This document shows, in pieces, positions 35,374 to 48,268 of a stretch of DNA of 64,000 nt; position 1 is the stretch's first letter, and the number at the start of each line of letters is the position of its first letter. The notes under the pieces were generated by a model. That model was not told where the DNA came from. It did no database searches and saw only the letters and a list, made by a program, of their open reading frames with translations. Made by a program: the position numbers and the translations under genes. This DNA comes from Nymphaea colorata (taxonomy: Eukaryota > Streptophyta > Magnoliopsida > Nymphaeales > Nymphaeaceae): positions 13,068,106 to 13,132,105 of the forward strand of contig NC_045141.1 of NCBI RefSeq assembly GCF_008831285.2, given 5' to 3'.

Positions 35374-38300
35374 TTACGCTGCACTTCCATGATCTGACGC
35401 ATCTTCATAGTAATAAGGAGAGAGTTTACCATCCTTCTTTACAGGATTATTTTTGTCATCAGAACAGATCTCCAGCAGAAGCTTGACCACTCTCCTCATG
35501 GTGGGTCGGTTGATGGGAAGAGGACTAGTGCAGAGACGACCAACATTCAGAACCTTGCACATCTCCTCCTTGAAGCCGCTATTAACAAGTCTGGGATCCA
35601 GTACATGATCCACCCCTTTTTCTTCCAAGGTTGTGCTCACCCATTTCACGAGATGCTTGCTTTCCCCATACTCTGCCTCCACAGGTCGTTTTCCGGTTAC
35701 CAGTTCCAAGATCACCACCCCAAAGCTGTAAATGTCACTCTTCTCATTCACTCTCAACGTATACGCATATTCTGCGGAGCAACAGAGCAGACAAACCCCA
35801 GGTCAGAATGTTACAGGTCTTGATATGGAACAAGAATGGCACTTTAAAAAAGATACACTACAAACTGAAAAATGGTAAGGGCAATTTGATTCCCCATTTT
35901 CAGATGTAAGTAGAGTCTGAACATCGTCTGAGGATTGAACACAACTAGAACAGAGAAACCACGATAATCAAGCCAAGGATTGAAAAGAAACTAGAGAAGA
36001 ACCAACAGGAAGCAAACAAAAAGCTAAAAGTGACAGGAAACCAATATTCTTGGTCTCAGTTGACAATCTTTAGGACGAACATATTTCTGGCTGTGAAGCC
36101 TATGCAACACAAGGCGATGAACTAAATTTGACCATGACAGACCACGTTGCCTTCTAATTCACGTTCAAAGAAGATGGCCACTCCCCATAGATAGGTTCAG
36201 GAACAAAGCCAGAAGACGAAGCCAAAATAGGAGAATTTCAAGTGCACACTGCAGCTTACGGGCAAGGCCAACGAGCAATTGCCTATTCTAGAATTGTTTT
36301 GGTAGAAATACACATCAAGAAAGAGTTCAACGAGAAGGGGAAAAAGATGATAAATATTCGTGAACAGTGTCAGGTGCCCAAAAAAAAGTAAGTCATCCTA
36401 TTCAAGGAACACCAAAGGGACAACGGGAAAGATGAGCGCCCAAATAAAACAAGCTTTTTGCTCAACATAGGCATCATTTCACCAGCGAGCAGTTATCCAG
36501 AAAGGAAGGCAGCCGTAGTCCAAACTCCAAATATTGCATGCAACCTTCTGCAAGCAAGACATGACAAGAAGAAAACAAACAGAACAGAAGCAGAAGCAGA
36601 ACAAAGCACCAGAACAAGGAAGATGGATAATAAACAAGAAAGAACATGAAAACTTTAACCAGAAAGCAGAATTATTGAACCAGCAGGAGGCAATGAAACA
36701 ACCCTCAGAAAATGAGAGAGATAGAGATAGAGAACCTGGTGCTATGTAACCCAAAGAACCAGCGATGGCTGACATGGAATCATGTCCCTTGCCATAGGTC
36801 CCCTGGATCTTGGCCACCCCAAAATCAGCCACGCGGGCACCAAACTCTGCGTCCAACAAGATATTGTTGGACTTGACATCTCTGTGGATGATGGGGGGCA
36901 CGCAGTCGTGGTGAAGGTAGGAGAGCCCCTCCGCCGCGTCGACGGCGATCTTATACCTGGTCGGCCAATCCAGCAGCCCGGCCTTGCTGCTGTGCAGGAA
37001 ATCGCCAAGGCTCCCGTTGGGCATGTACTCATAGACCAGCAGCTTACAATCCCTATGGGTACAGCAGCACCACAGCTTCACAATGTTCCTGTGTCTTATC
37101 TTCCCCAGCGTCGCCACCTCCGCTTCGAATCCGTTGTCGCCCTTGGAGTGGTTGTTCTCCATCTTGGTCGAGGTGGCCCAGAGCCTCTTGACGGCGACCG
37201 TCTCCCCGTTGTTGAGCACGGCCTTGTAGACCTTACCGGCGCCGCCGCTGCCGATCACGTTATCTTCGTCCAAGCTGTCGAGTATCTCGTACTCGCTGAA
37301 GCCCAACTTGTGGAAGGAGGTGAGCGTCCACCTCGACTTGTCGGCGGCCTTCCTCTTCTCCGATCGCTTGAAGCTCCTGTACCTCCAGTAAAACAACGCG
37401 ATCCCCAGGACCAGGATGACGCCGGTGAGGACAAACACCGACCGGAGAAGCCACGCGAGCGCTCGGTGCTTCGCCCTGTCCTCTTGCAGCCGTATGCACG
37501 ACTGCATGAAGCTCGCGTCTGCGTTGCTGCACAGATCGGGATTGCCCAGGAAGCTCCTCTCGTAGATCCTGTTATTGAACAACGGCGGAAGGCTGCCGGA
37601 CAGATGGTTGTTCGAGAGGTTCAGAGAATTAAGCTTCAGTTCCTGCAGCGCCAGAGGGACCGATCCGGTAAGCAAGTTCCCGGAAAGGTCGAGGTAATTC
37701 AGAGCAGGAAGGGAGCCTAATTGCGGTGGAATCGAACCGTCTAGCTGATTGTTGGCGAGGTTCAGCTCACTGAGCTGCTTCCATGACCGGAAATCGTTGG
37801 GCAGCTTGCCGGAGATCCTGTTCCCCTGCAGGTCGAGCTTAGCAAGCAAAGAAAGCCCGAGAAGACCCCGAGGCAGAGCACCCGTGAAGGCGTTTCCGTC
37901 GCCATGGAAGTCGACGAGGTTGTGGAGCTGGCCGACCTCGGCAGGGATTTCGCCACTGAAACTGTTACCGGAGACGATAAGCTGCGACAGATTGCCGGCG
38001 TTCCGTATAAAGGGGGATATTGAGCCGGTTAAACGGTTTCCGGCGAGCTCTAGGAGCGAGACGTGAGGCAGACCCCAGAACGCCGGCGGAACGACACCTG
38101 AAAGCGAGTTGCTCCTCAGTCTGACCCTGTTCAAGCTCGAGCACTCGCCGTAGCTCGCTGGAATCGGCCCAGAGAAGGCGTTGTCGAGCAGCACCATGTC
38201 CGTGAGCGACTTCCCAGTGCACAGGTGGGCTGGAAGCTCGCCGGAAAAACGATTGTACGAGAGGTCCAGCATCATAAGGCGAGAATTCTTTCCCAGATCC

Positions 38301-39388
38301 GGCGGGAGGACGCCGGACAACATGTTGTTGAAGAGCTTGAGTTCAACGAGTTGGGTCGAGTTCGCGATCTCCGGCGGCAAGCCTCCGGTGAGATGGTTCT
38401 CGTAAAGGTTCAAAGATTCGAGATTCAGCCGGCAAAGTTCGACAGGGATCGAGCCGGTGAGGTTGTTAGTGGAAGCATCGAAGCGGAGCAGCGACACCAT
38501 GGCGTCCATTCCGGAGGGGATTTCTCCTGAGAGCGAGTTGTTGAAGAGTTCGATCTGGACGACCTTGCGGAGGGAGGTGATGGACGGGGGGATGGGACCG
38601 ACGAGGCGGTTGTTGGACAAGTCCAGGTTGGTCAGGTTCCCGAGCTTACTGACGGAATCCGGGATCTCGCCGACGAGGTTGCAGAAGGACAGCCACAGGT
38701 TTTGGAGGCTTGTGAGGTTCCCGATTTCCGGCGGTAGGCGGCCGCCGGCAAAGGGATTATAGGCGAGATTGAGCTGCTGGAGGGTGAGGATGCGGCCAAG
38801 AAAAGCAGGGACGGTCTCGTTGAGGAGGTTCGCCGTGAGGGTAAGGACCTGCAAGCTGGGGAAGCGGGCGAAGGATGCCGGTATGGCGCCGGTGAAGTTG
38901 TTGGAAGAGAGATCAAGATGCTGAAGCAGCGGCAGGTCGGCGAGCGTCTCCGGGAGAGTGCCCACCAGGAGGTTGGAGGAGAGGTCGAGGTGGGCAAGCG
39001 CCTTGCAGGAGGAGATGCCCGAGGGGAGGGTGGAGTTGACGTTGTTGTTAGCGAGGGAGAGGAAGGAGAGGCGGGAGAGGCGGCATAGGGCCAATGGAAA
39101 GGGACCGATGATGTTGGTGTTGGAGAGGTCGACGGAGACGACGGCGCCGGAGGAATTGTCGCAGAGGATGCCCTTCCATCCGCAAGGGTTGTCGTCCCTT
39201 GGGTTCCAGTTGGAGAGGACTCCGTCTGTGTCGGACAGCCCTCGCTTCGCTGCCAGCAAGAAAAGGCCTTCTTGGGAGAGGGAGCGAACAGCGGAAGAGG
39301 AAAAGCAAAGGTAGCTGAAGAGGAAGAAGAAGAAAAGCCGACAGAAGGGAAGCAAAGATGCAGCCCGCGCCGCCTGTGCAGCTGCCAT
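35374..39388 (-). CDS. HSL1: LRR receptor-like kinase, subfamily XI, HSL1/HAESA-like
   Basis: Plasma-membrane peptide receptor of 1016 aa. Exon 1 is 39388-36736 and exon 2 is 35771-35374. The 964-bp GT-AG intron splits the Glu codon of GYIAP|EYAYTLRVNEKSD. The ATG at 39388 is chosen; an upstream in-frame opening at 39442 is GTG. Order: signal peptide (~1-36), LRR N-cap with CGWKGILC, about 20 leucine-rich repeats, a Cys pair (CSNADASFMQSC), a transmembrane helix (SVFVLTGVILVLGIALFYW), then the kinase. Kinase motifs are complete: glycine loop GSGGAGKV, VAVKRLW lysine, HRDVKSNN, DFGVAK and SDIYSFGVVILE, so it is an RD kinase. The C-terminus DGKLSPYYYEDASD matches the HSL1 tail. HAESA/HSL receptors bind small secreted IDA/CLE-type peptides with SERK co-receptors and control abscission or stomatal patterning. 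The ligand here is not known. Confidence 0.93.
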
Positions 39389-39792
39389 TCTAAAGCTCAG
39401 CCTCCGCTGCCTTCTACCACTAACACCAACAAAGCTGTTCACTCACCAGAGCGGATAAGAGATGGAGATGAGGGAACCTGAGTGGTGAGTAAGCAAAGAA
39501 ACGAAGTCCACATTGCTCTGTAAACAGGTGGAGGAGGAAGAGGATGGTGGCTCTCTCAAAGTGGGGAGTCCATTCAGGTCAACGTCGATAGGACAGCAAA
39601 GGTATCAGGGATGATTAATGTGGAAAAATGACTGGGACGCTGTCACTACTGAAAGTGCGAAGATGACTCTTGAGAAGAAGAAAGAGAGTGAAGAAGGGTG
39701 CTGTGACTCTGCTGCCTCTGGGAGGAGCCATGGTTATTACTAGTGCAGACTCTGTTACTGCGCAGCAACACAGAGGCGAGGAAAAACTCTGC

Positions 39793-39823
<31 letters not shown>

Positions 39824-42026
39824 TTTTATTAAAAAACCATGGTTGGTGGGTGGCGCCCCAGCTGCACTTTTTCTCTTTCCTCTTTATGAGTTTTTTTTTT
39901 TTTTCTTTTGGGGAGTTTCAGTTCTCGCGGGTAACATGCAGGATCTGCTTAGAAAGTCGGCATTCATGGCGATGTTACGGAGGCGAGGCGGCCATCATTC
40001 CGTTGGCATGTGTTTTCCTTTTCCGATTTCTTCCCCATTTCTTCCTCACTCCTTCCTTTTTCAGTTTTTCTCTTTTGGAGTTTCCTCCCTGACAGCCAAC
40101 CGCAGGTCTACTATCTGTGTTGCAGACGAGCCTCTCTGCCCCGCCCTAGTTTTGCTGCTTAGTTTCTTCTTTTTGTTCTACGGTTGGTCCATTTCGGTTC
40201 TCTTTGGGTGCTTCGTTTTTCAAGAAAAAGGAAGTCTTGTCCGAAATTCCGCAGTGGAAGGTCACGTTCTAGAGTTGTATTTCACAGACCGTATTATATA
40301 CACTCAATCTTCACTTTCAAAAACTTAAAAATCAATCCAAGTAAGATTATTTCATTTGGAGTTTTGAAACAAATTGTAAACAAAGTAGGCAATACGTTGC
40401 AAAAGGGGTAGCAGACGGTGGTTTATTTTAGTAATGGATGGGAAAAGGAAGGACCTTCCTTGTTCTGTTTTTTACGGCACTAAAGGGTAAAAAAGTTTTA
40501 AACAAAGTGGAAAGAAAGGAACAGCTGGGGCTTGGAGTGAAGGGGTCCATTTTTAGACATTTCCGGTCCCACCTTGAGTTCGATGCAAGTTAAGGACAGA
40601 TGAGATTGTGGGGACCACCCAGCTCATATGAGATTATTTTTTATTGTTCCCTTTGAAACTTTCAAACAAATTAAAGAAAGCCAAAAAAAAAAAAAAATAT
40701 CTCTTTAAATCATACATCAAACCCAACGTTGTTTAAGTTTTGGAAATAGAAAGGAAGAAAATTATGCAGTTGAAACGATTGGAAGAGAATAAATGCAGCT
40801 TTTAAGTGAGAAAAAAATTGAAGTAGTTTTTGGAAAAAAACAAAACAAAAAAAAGTACTTCAATTGATGCACTGACATTGTGTTTAATAACCCTAGAACT
40901 GACTTGCCCTCAAGGTCCCCAGAAATTTGAAAACCATGAATTAAAGATCAGATACCCTCTTTCAGCCTTAAATTCAGTTTTTATGACAGCGTAGAGCAGT
41001 GAAGTGGGGATCTCAACAATACATCTCTAGACCTAATTTGAAATTCTTAAATTAGGATTGTTTGGCTACTGGAACATCGAACACTAGTTCTACTATTATG
41101 AACAAGTTTATGAAACAATATATTTATGTTCCATTAACCAAATGATCTATTATAACGAAAAATGAACAATTTCTAAAGAATATTTAATAAGGGGTACATT
41201 ATGTATTTTGAAATCCATTATTGAAGGTAACAATGTAACACATTTATCATAGCAGTAAGCCGAGTTGTGTCTTTTGCAATCTATTTTAGAAGAATTGATA
41301 AAGTCCTTGTTGATGACAACGAATAACGATCTTGATGAGACGCATGCATGAGAGGGATTTCTTGTTTGTTCCTTCCCAATGATGGAACAATTTTCGAAGC
41401 ATCGAGAGGTCATCCAACTGGATGACTATGATGAGTGCCATGAGAAGAGTGATAAAAGATCTTATGATCTTAGATTTAAGGACTCTAGATCCTTAATCTC
41501 TAGTAAGGATTTGAAATCTTATGTTAGAAATTAAGACGAAAGAAAAGATTTACATCATATTGCACTCTTGAAATCCATTAATTTCAAATCGAATATGTTT
41601 TTCTCTGACTTGAGCATGGCAGCCCCACCTCAACTTCTGAAAATCTAAACTTTACTATTAAATTTTTTTAAGATATTTAGTTCTGCCCATATAAAACTTT
41701 TGAAAATTTTATTTAACGGGTTCTGCCCTTGCAAGAAGGCCCCCTTAGTAAATAAAACTCTGGAAGTAAGTGATAATGATCTTTGATTTCATGGCTGTAG
41801 CAATATTGGCTGGGAGAAAATACTGAGGGTAAGTGAGCTCGACCATGCATCCATTTGCTGCTTACTCAAGAAGAGTGGCCTATGCTCAATGTTTACCTCA
41901 GCTGGGAGGTGCATTTTCCTAACTAGGGTCTTATCAAAGGTGTAAATCACTAACATTTTGAACTTAAGAAGAGAAAAAATTGTTTTTCTAGATGAGTATG
42001 AGGAAATCTTACTACCCAAGTGAAGT
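39389..42026. other. Upstream region of the receptor kinase and gene-free flank
   Basis: On the minus strand this is the kinase promoter and leader. Frames at 39670-40328 are T/CT-rich low-complexity readings. Beyond about 40500 the sequence is AT-rich with no recognised gene. A stretch near 41600-41760 contains GTTCTGCCC-type words like those of other plant repeats. Confidence 0.45.
39793..39820 (-). repeat. (CT)n / (GA)n tract upstream of the kinase gene
   Basis: About 14 CT units on the + strand, reading as (GA)n on the kinase strand, about 405 bp before the ATG. GAGA-type tracts are common in plant promoters and leaders and can bind BPC/GAGA factors. The role here is inferred. Confidence 0.85.
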
Positions 42027-42749
42027 TCAAAACTTTCTCCATACCATCTCCAGTGCCTCCTCTACCCCCTTATCCTTAGGGTTCATGGTTGCTCGCAGTG
42101 TCTTTAGCTGACACTTTTTGTATACTTCAACTTGCATATAGGTGTTTATCTTTTTGCAGTACAGAAAATTGATGTTATAGTAGTTTGAAACAGAAACTAG
42201 CCGCTTACTAGCCTTTGTCTCATCTGTCACTCGAACCCCCTCGAGGATTGAAAAAAGTTGTACTTTTCCAACAAGTGGTACATAGGCATACCATTCAAAT
42301 TGAAGGCACACACCACATTTGAGAATATAAATCATGCTATTACACCATCTTGTGGAATTTTGGAATTGCAGGGTATTGAGTTCTTGCCTTGGGTTCTTGG
42401 AGTAGCATTCATGTAACTTAACTTTTTACCAAAGGGATTGATAGGTTAGGTTTAATTTTGTTGAGGTGAGGATCTCCAAGGATGAATGGGAGGCTCAAAA
42501 ATGAAAATCTTGAGCAATCATGCATAAATCTCTTTCTTGACAGATGATTGCGTAGTTGAATTCTCTTGAGGCCTTGTCCACAAATTCAAGGCTAAAGGAG
42601 CAGTTTTTGGAGTTACAATTGGTGGATGGAATAATCCTGGTTGTGAAACTCACAGAATGCCTAAAGGGCACAAATTCTAAGTTGTTGATCTCAAAGTGAT
42701 TGAAGAAGCCATGCAAAGAAGGGTCGAAGTCCTCCTCCCCTTCCACCCA
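42027..42749 (-). pseudogene. Decayed unknown reading frame, about 240 codons
   Basis: One minus-strand frame stays open from 42749 to 42027 except for two stops, at about 42495 and 42426. The first open part contains FDPSLHGFFNHFEINNLEF and the second VPLVGKVQLFSILEGVRV. I do not recognise the family. The low stop density over 240 codons in an AT-rich region suggests a recently degraded coding sequence, possibly from a transposon. A chance frame cannot be excluded. Confidence 0.3.
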
Positions 42750-43544
42750 CTCTCAAGATTTAGGCTGTTTTGGGACTTGGGTGGATCGGTGGCTAAGCCA
42801 TCGACTAGAGTATTGTATTGCTACCATTTGCAAAAACCAAACAGGGCGATTGAGTTCTCACTAGTCTGACTGCCCAATCAGCTACTCTCTACTCTACATC
42901 CCTCTAAGCTATCTCAAAGTGGTTGGGGACTTTGGTTTGGCTCTATTGTATTTTCATTTGTTTCACTCTAATTTTCTTGTCCTTGTTTTCACTCAATTTT
43001 GCCTTCATTGTTTTCATCTACCATTCCTTTTTTTTGTTCTCATTTTCTCCATTTTACCTTTTCTACGTCATTTCGTTATTCTTTTATACTTGATTTTTTG
43101 TTTCACTACTTTGTCTTTTTGTTTTTACGTTATTTTCTATTCTACTTGTTTTGCTTTCATGATCTGTCTCATTTTCTTTCAATTTATTACTTGAGGAAAC
43201 TTTGCGTTAGGCCGAGAGACTCTGTCGCTTCCACCAAAACCCTAGCCTCACTTGAGGGTTTGGCCTTGTGCTTGCTTTCTCTTACGTAAGAGGTTGATGC
43301 AGACTTGTATCGAACCAGGGAGAGCTACTTTGTTTTCGTCTTTGAGCTCCTCTCATTTCCCTCTTGTCTTCACCCTTGTTGCTTCCATTTTCCGTCATTT
43401 CTATCTGACTTCAAGTCCTTTGTGTGTTTGCAAGTCAATGCATGAGACAGCCCATGCTAGAACCGTTCAATCAAACAAGGAAGTCGGAACACTTCCAACA
43501 ACGGGGCAGGAACTCTTTTGTTCTTGACACATCCATTCTCGATA

Positions 43545-43947
43545 GGGGTGAACACAAGCCGAGTCGAGCCCGAGTTCAATCACCTCGAACTCGGATCGAC
43601 TAATAAAACCTCGAGCTCGAGAATAGCTCGATGGAAGCAGGTCGAGGTCGACTCGGCAGTTACGTATTGAGCTCGAGCTTGACTCAATTAACGCTCGACA
43701 AACTTGTTTGAATAGAATTGATATTCATCGTTACATGTTGAGTTCAAGCTCGACTCGATTAAGGCTCGACAAACTCGTAAACTCATTTGAATATATCGAC
43801 TTGATTAAGGCTCGAGCTCGACTCGGTAGTTACGTGTTAAGATTGAACTCAACTTGTAAAGTCGAGCTCGACTCGTCAAGCAAATTACTCAGCTCAAACT
43901 CATTCACGAGTCAAGCTCGACCTCTAACTCAACACGTTGTTCACCCC
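43545..43947 (+). repeat. GGGGTGAACA-ended element, copy A
   Basis: 403 bp starting GGGGTGAACA and ending TGTTCACCCC, each end bordered by TA. The interior is packed with GAGCTCGA / CTCGACTCG words and partial internal duplications (GGCTCGACAAACTCG). It has no coding capacity. It looks like a MITE-type non-autonomous DNA element. Copy B lies inverted 3 kb away. Confidence 0.7.
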
Positions 43948-43977
43948 TAGTTCTTCGATATATGTACTTAAAAGGGT

Positions 43978-44035
43978 TTGTTGTTGAGTCAAGCTCGAGC
44001 TCTAACTCAATTCGTTGTTCACCCCTTGTTCACCC
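43978..44035 (+). repeat. Partial copy of the GGGGTGAACA element end
   Basis: Repeats the right-hand end (TTGAGTCAAGCTCGAGCTC... TTGTTCACCCC) just after copy A, as if the terminal part had been duplicated. Confidence 0.6.
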
Positions 44036-44264
44036 ATACATGCACTTTAAAAGGGTTTGTTCTTCCTAGCTTTTGAATTCAGACGTCATAAAATTAAATA
44101 TTAAATGCAAAAAAAAACATTAAAACTTGTCAACATCAGTGCATTTAATTATATATTTATTTGACGTTTTGAAATTAAATATTAAATACAAACTCATTAA
44201 AATCAGTGCATCTATTTCTATATTTATATATCAAAACCATAACTAACCGTTTGATGTCTTGTCG

Positions 44265-44530
44265 ACAAGCAGCCTGGCCAGCAGAAATGGCTGCAAATCG
44301 GGCTGGACACCAACCAGGCGTAGAAGAGCTGTCAGGTCCTTGGCCCGACAAGACCTGAACCGGGTTCCAATTTTCAAGACCAGACCCAATAATTATACCG
44401 GGCCAGACCCTAAATCAGGCTTTGACCCGGCGTTGGTTCTTTTAAATTTCGTGGACCGGATCTCCAACAGTTGGAGGCCGAGCCGAACCGGAACACGGTG
44501 GCCAATGTCCGTGTGTCCAGACCGTCAAGT
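44265..44530 (+). repeat. Degenerate GGGCC/ACCCGG-rich repeat
   Basis: A GC-rich patch with recurring GACCCGG, CCGGGCCAGACCC and CCGACAAGACC words in an AT-rich setting. It encodes no recognisable protein and resembles the word-repeat style of the neighbouring elements. Confidence 0.4.
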
Positions 44531-45063
44531 GTTTGACCAAAAATTTTTATGAGCCCAACGCACCGCTAAAAGTTTATCTTTTAAAAAATATTTTTTATGT
44601 TTAAATTATGGATAACGATGCGAACGTCTTTCTTTTAATTATCTTTTGAAAGTTTGTCTAAACAGATAAGATATATGAATTGTTTTATTCGTGGGATGTT
44701 GCTGTCAATTGAATAGACATTCGAGGGATTTACCTTTTCCAAAAGACACGATATTCTTTCGGTCTTAAAATGATTCGATTTAAATCGATAGAATCAATTG
44801 TGACTGATAAAAAATTTATATATGTACTCACGTCAATATAAAATCATGTGAGAAACTCTATAGTTAAATTCACTTGAACTTACGTATGTAACTCATCACC
44901 CCAAAAGCAGGGGAAATGAAGGGGCGTTCAAGCCTTGTTTCGAACGCAGAATGAACCTGTCGCTCACTTGAAATTTATGTGAACTTAATGACATATGCAC
45001 AAAGAAATTTGTATATATAATTGTGTGAATCTATAGTCATGTAATGAACTTTGTATTCTGTAG

Positions 45064-45068
<5 letters not shown>

Positions 45069-45131
<63 letters not shown>
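45069..45131 (+). repeat. (TA)n-(GA)n compound microsatellite 1
   Basis: About 27 bp of TA directly joined to about 36 bp of GA. Confidence 0.95.
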
Positions 45132-45133
<2 letters not shown>

Positions 45134-46071
45134 TAATGATAGTGTGCTTCTAGATGGTTTAATGCAATCTCTGTCAACTTCAAGCATTAGCAAAATGGAT
45201 TTACCTTTTGCTTCCAACACATTAATTAATTGTTCACGAGCCAACTTTTTGACCACTACCTTGTCGAGAGTCGCCGCCCCAATGTATAACAAGTTGCCCT
45301 CGCCTTATCATCAGAAAAGTTGTGCCTTGGTTAAAACAAAAGTCCTTGTATTAACCAAATGATTTATAGAAAAGACTTCTTTTACAGGAAGTCTTCACGA
45401 TATCTATGAAAAATCAAATTAAAAAAAGGGAAAAAATCACATAAATTTTATCATGATTTTTTTTTAGATTTTAATATTTTTAATGTTTTATATTTTTTTA
45501 TTTTTTAAATTGTTTAAATGTCAAAATTTGCCCAGATTTACCAGAGAAGAAAAACTTTGGTGAAAGATATTTGTGACAATGCTACTAAGCAAATGTTCAG
45601 TCAAACTGTTTCTTTCCGCTGAAATCCACTCTTTGTTTCAATAGTTGATTTTAAGGGGAAAGGAATGTAGCCTTAATATCTGCTTTTTCCCGATCCTAAA
45701 TCATTGGCTCCTTTCTTACCAACTTAAAAACATTCCATCACATAAACAAGCTGATGAACGTAACTGTGCTAATATATTTAGTTAATAAAAAGCTTTGAAG
45801 TACATAACCATTACTTATATGTATAAGAAGAAAAATCATGGGCAATAAAAGTAGCGTGTTGCAATGCATACCAAACACAACAGACAACAATGAAAACTAC
45901 CAGCCATCTACTCTAAGCCCATTTTTCCTTTTGCGGAAGAAAAAGAAGAGAAAAAAACTGGTGCAAAAACTTTATAACCCAATCTCAAAATGGGACTTAC
46001 TAAAGATCATCATAAACTATCACTACACTATAAACTACTTCAAATGCTTCATTGACAATTTTAATTTTTAA

Positions 46072-46407
46072 TATATATATATATATATTATATAATTATG
46101 TCTTTTTAGAGTCATCCAACCATTTAACCAATGTAATTTGGTCCAACATGATGGACAATAGAGATAAAAACAAGAAGAAAATAGTGATAAACATTTTTGT
46201 CATCTAGTGTTAGTTCCCATATTTTTTTTTCATTATTTTTTCTTTCAACCATCCATCTACTTTAAATAAACAATCCTAATTAAATGGCTGAGAGATTTTA
46301 AAAAGCTAGAATCATCATTAACTATTGAGAGTCACCTAACCATCCATCGCGATGAACCAAATGACTCTTACTAGATGACATGGTGATTCTAAAAAGCAAG
46401 AGTTATC

Positions 46408-46486
<79 letters not shown>
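46072..46486 (+). repeat. Small element bracketed by (TA)n, ending in (GA)n
   Basis: An (AT)n run at 46072-46088, then a ~250-bp segment starting GAGTCATCCAACC, then (TA)n at 46410-46457 joined to (GA)n up to 46486. The middle segment shares several blocks with 47970-48190 (GAGTCA-CCAACC, GATGGAC, GTGATA, ACACTTAG/TCTAGTGTTAG, TTTCTCTCAAC-like). Repeats embedded in (TA)n resemble the Micron type described in rice. Confidence 0.55.
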
Positions 46487-46492
<6 letters not shown>

Positions 46493-46969
46493 ATTTTAGA
46501 GAGAAAGGATAAATTTGTGGTAAAGTAGGCGAATAACTAATTCTGGAGAAGATTCCTATGCAAATGCGGCATTAGATGCGATGCAAATGAGACATTAGAT
46601 GGGAGCCAAAGTTGTCGATTTCAAATCTGAATGAATAAACAAATGGAGGAGATTAGGCAAAAAGGGAAGGTGTTTTTGTAGTGAAGTTTCACGAGCTAGT
46701 TGGGGCAGATAGGAAGAGGCGTGCGAAGTGGGTTGATCCCATCGCATCGCATCAATGGGACCTACTTATCTGCAGCGGCAATTCCTTCCCTCGCCCGTGA
46801 CCGCAGGACTTGGGCTCATCAATTTCTTTGTCTCCTTTCCGTCCGTTGACGCGAGTCAAGTCAATCCGTGGCCCCTTGATTCGCTCCTCACCCGAAGACT
46901 TCCAGTCAATTAAACAGCCATAAAAAAAGAGTGATGGAGAAGAGAGAGAGAGAAGGGATGAGAGTCCTT

Positions 46970-47407
46970 GGGGTGAACAATAAGCTACTCGAGCTCCACT
47001 CGTTAAAACTCGGCTCGTGAATGAGTTCGAGCCGAGTCATTTACTTAATGAGTCGAGTTCGAGTTTATGAGTCGACTTATTTCAAATAATTGAGTTTAGT
47101 TCGAGCTCAACACGTAACTACTAAGTTAATCTCGAACCTTAATCGAGTTTGTCAAGTCTTAATCAAGTTGATATATTCAAACGAGTTTACGAGTTTGTCG
47201 AGCCTTAATCAAGTCGAGCTGAACACACGTAACAATGAATGTCAATTCTACTCAAATGAGTTTGTCGAGCTCGAGCTCAACACGTAACTGTCGAGTCGAG
47301 CTCAAGTTGATTTTGCCGAGCTATTCTCGTGCTCGAGGTTTCATTAGTCAAGCCAAACTCGAGCTGACTGAACTCGGGCTCAACTCAGCTCGGCTCGTGT
47401 TCGCCCC
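46970..47407 (-). repeat. GGGGTGAACA-ended element, copy B (inverted)
   Basis: 438 bp starting GGGGTGAACA at 46970 and ending TGTTCGCCCC at 47407. Its interior matches the reverse complement of copy A: the ATTAGTC/GACTAAT block lies near the right end here and the left end there. No clear target duplication. Confidence 0.68.
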
Positions 47408-47727
47408 TAGATAAGGCTCATCCACATTAGCCCAAGTAGCAATTATCAACCTTAGTTCGAGACTCCTCAATACTATCAACATAATACATTTCACCAATTG
47501 AGCCCTGGATGTGGGTTTATACGTCACCTTAGCTCGATCTATTGTACTATCTATCATTTGGTAAAGAGCGAGAGAGAGAAAAAAAAAAGAGTAGGGATCT
47601 AAAGGGTTGCGAGCTCAAATCTTTTGTTAAGTTTGAGTTAATTTAGTTTTATGTAATCAAATTCAAATCCATATTCATATTCAAATTTTATTGTGTAAAA
47701 CCGAAGTCGTATTGCATCAGCTTAAGA

Positions 47728-48233
47728 TGTAGGGATGTCAATAGATTGGATTTGAATTGAATGGATTAACATAACTTAAGGTTTATACCATATCTGAATC
47801 TAATTATTAAATTAAACATCTTAATCCCATTCACATCTGACTTTATCACATAGCACGACTGGTGGAATGTTCGGTTATTGGATACAGTATATTCATTTGA
47901 AACTGAATCCAGATTCAAATTCATTGGATGCCATTTCTTAAATCTAATGTGATAGAAAATGGACTGGCTATCGCTATTTTGAGTCACCCAACCCAATATA
48001 AATGTGTTCGATGCTGTGATGGACGTTGAAAGAAAAACAATGAAAGAAAAAAAGTGATAGATATTTTCGACACTTAGTATTAGTTCACACTTTTTTTTTA
48101 TCGGTTTTCTCTCAACTGTGCACAATGAATTCAATGTCAATGGCTCTGGTGAGTGAGTTAGGTGTCTTTAGATAACCTGAGTCATCATTTAACCATTATA
48201 ATGTTACTTCTCAATTGGATATATATATATATA

Positions 48234-48268
<35 letters not shown>

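Noticed and set aside
36479-36735. Extension of the kinase frame past 36736
   Set aside because: It reads through the intron donor into SLSLSLSF low-complexity sequence. The conserved kinase resumes at 35771 after a proper acceptor.
36782-37720. Long + strand frame (312 codons) opposite the receptor kinase
   Set aside because: It is the antisense shadow of GC-rich kinase and LRR codons. The opposite strand has all family motifs.
39389-39442. Upstream 18-codon extension of the kinase
   Set aside because: The extension opens with GTG, and the signal peptide begins properly at the ATG at 39388.
39670-40328. Phe/Ser/Leu-rich + strand frames upstream of the kinase
   Set aside because: They are readings of T- and CT-rich low-complexity DNA.
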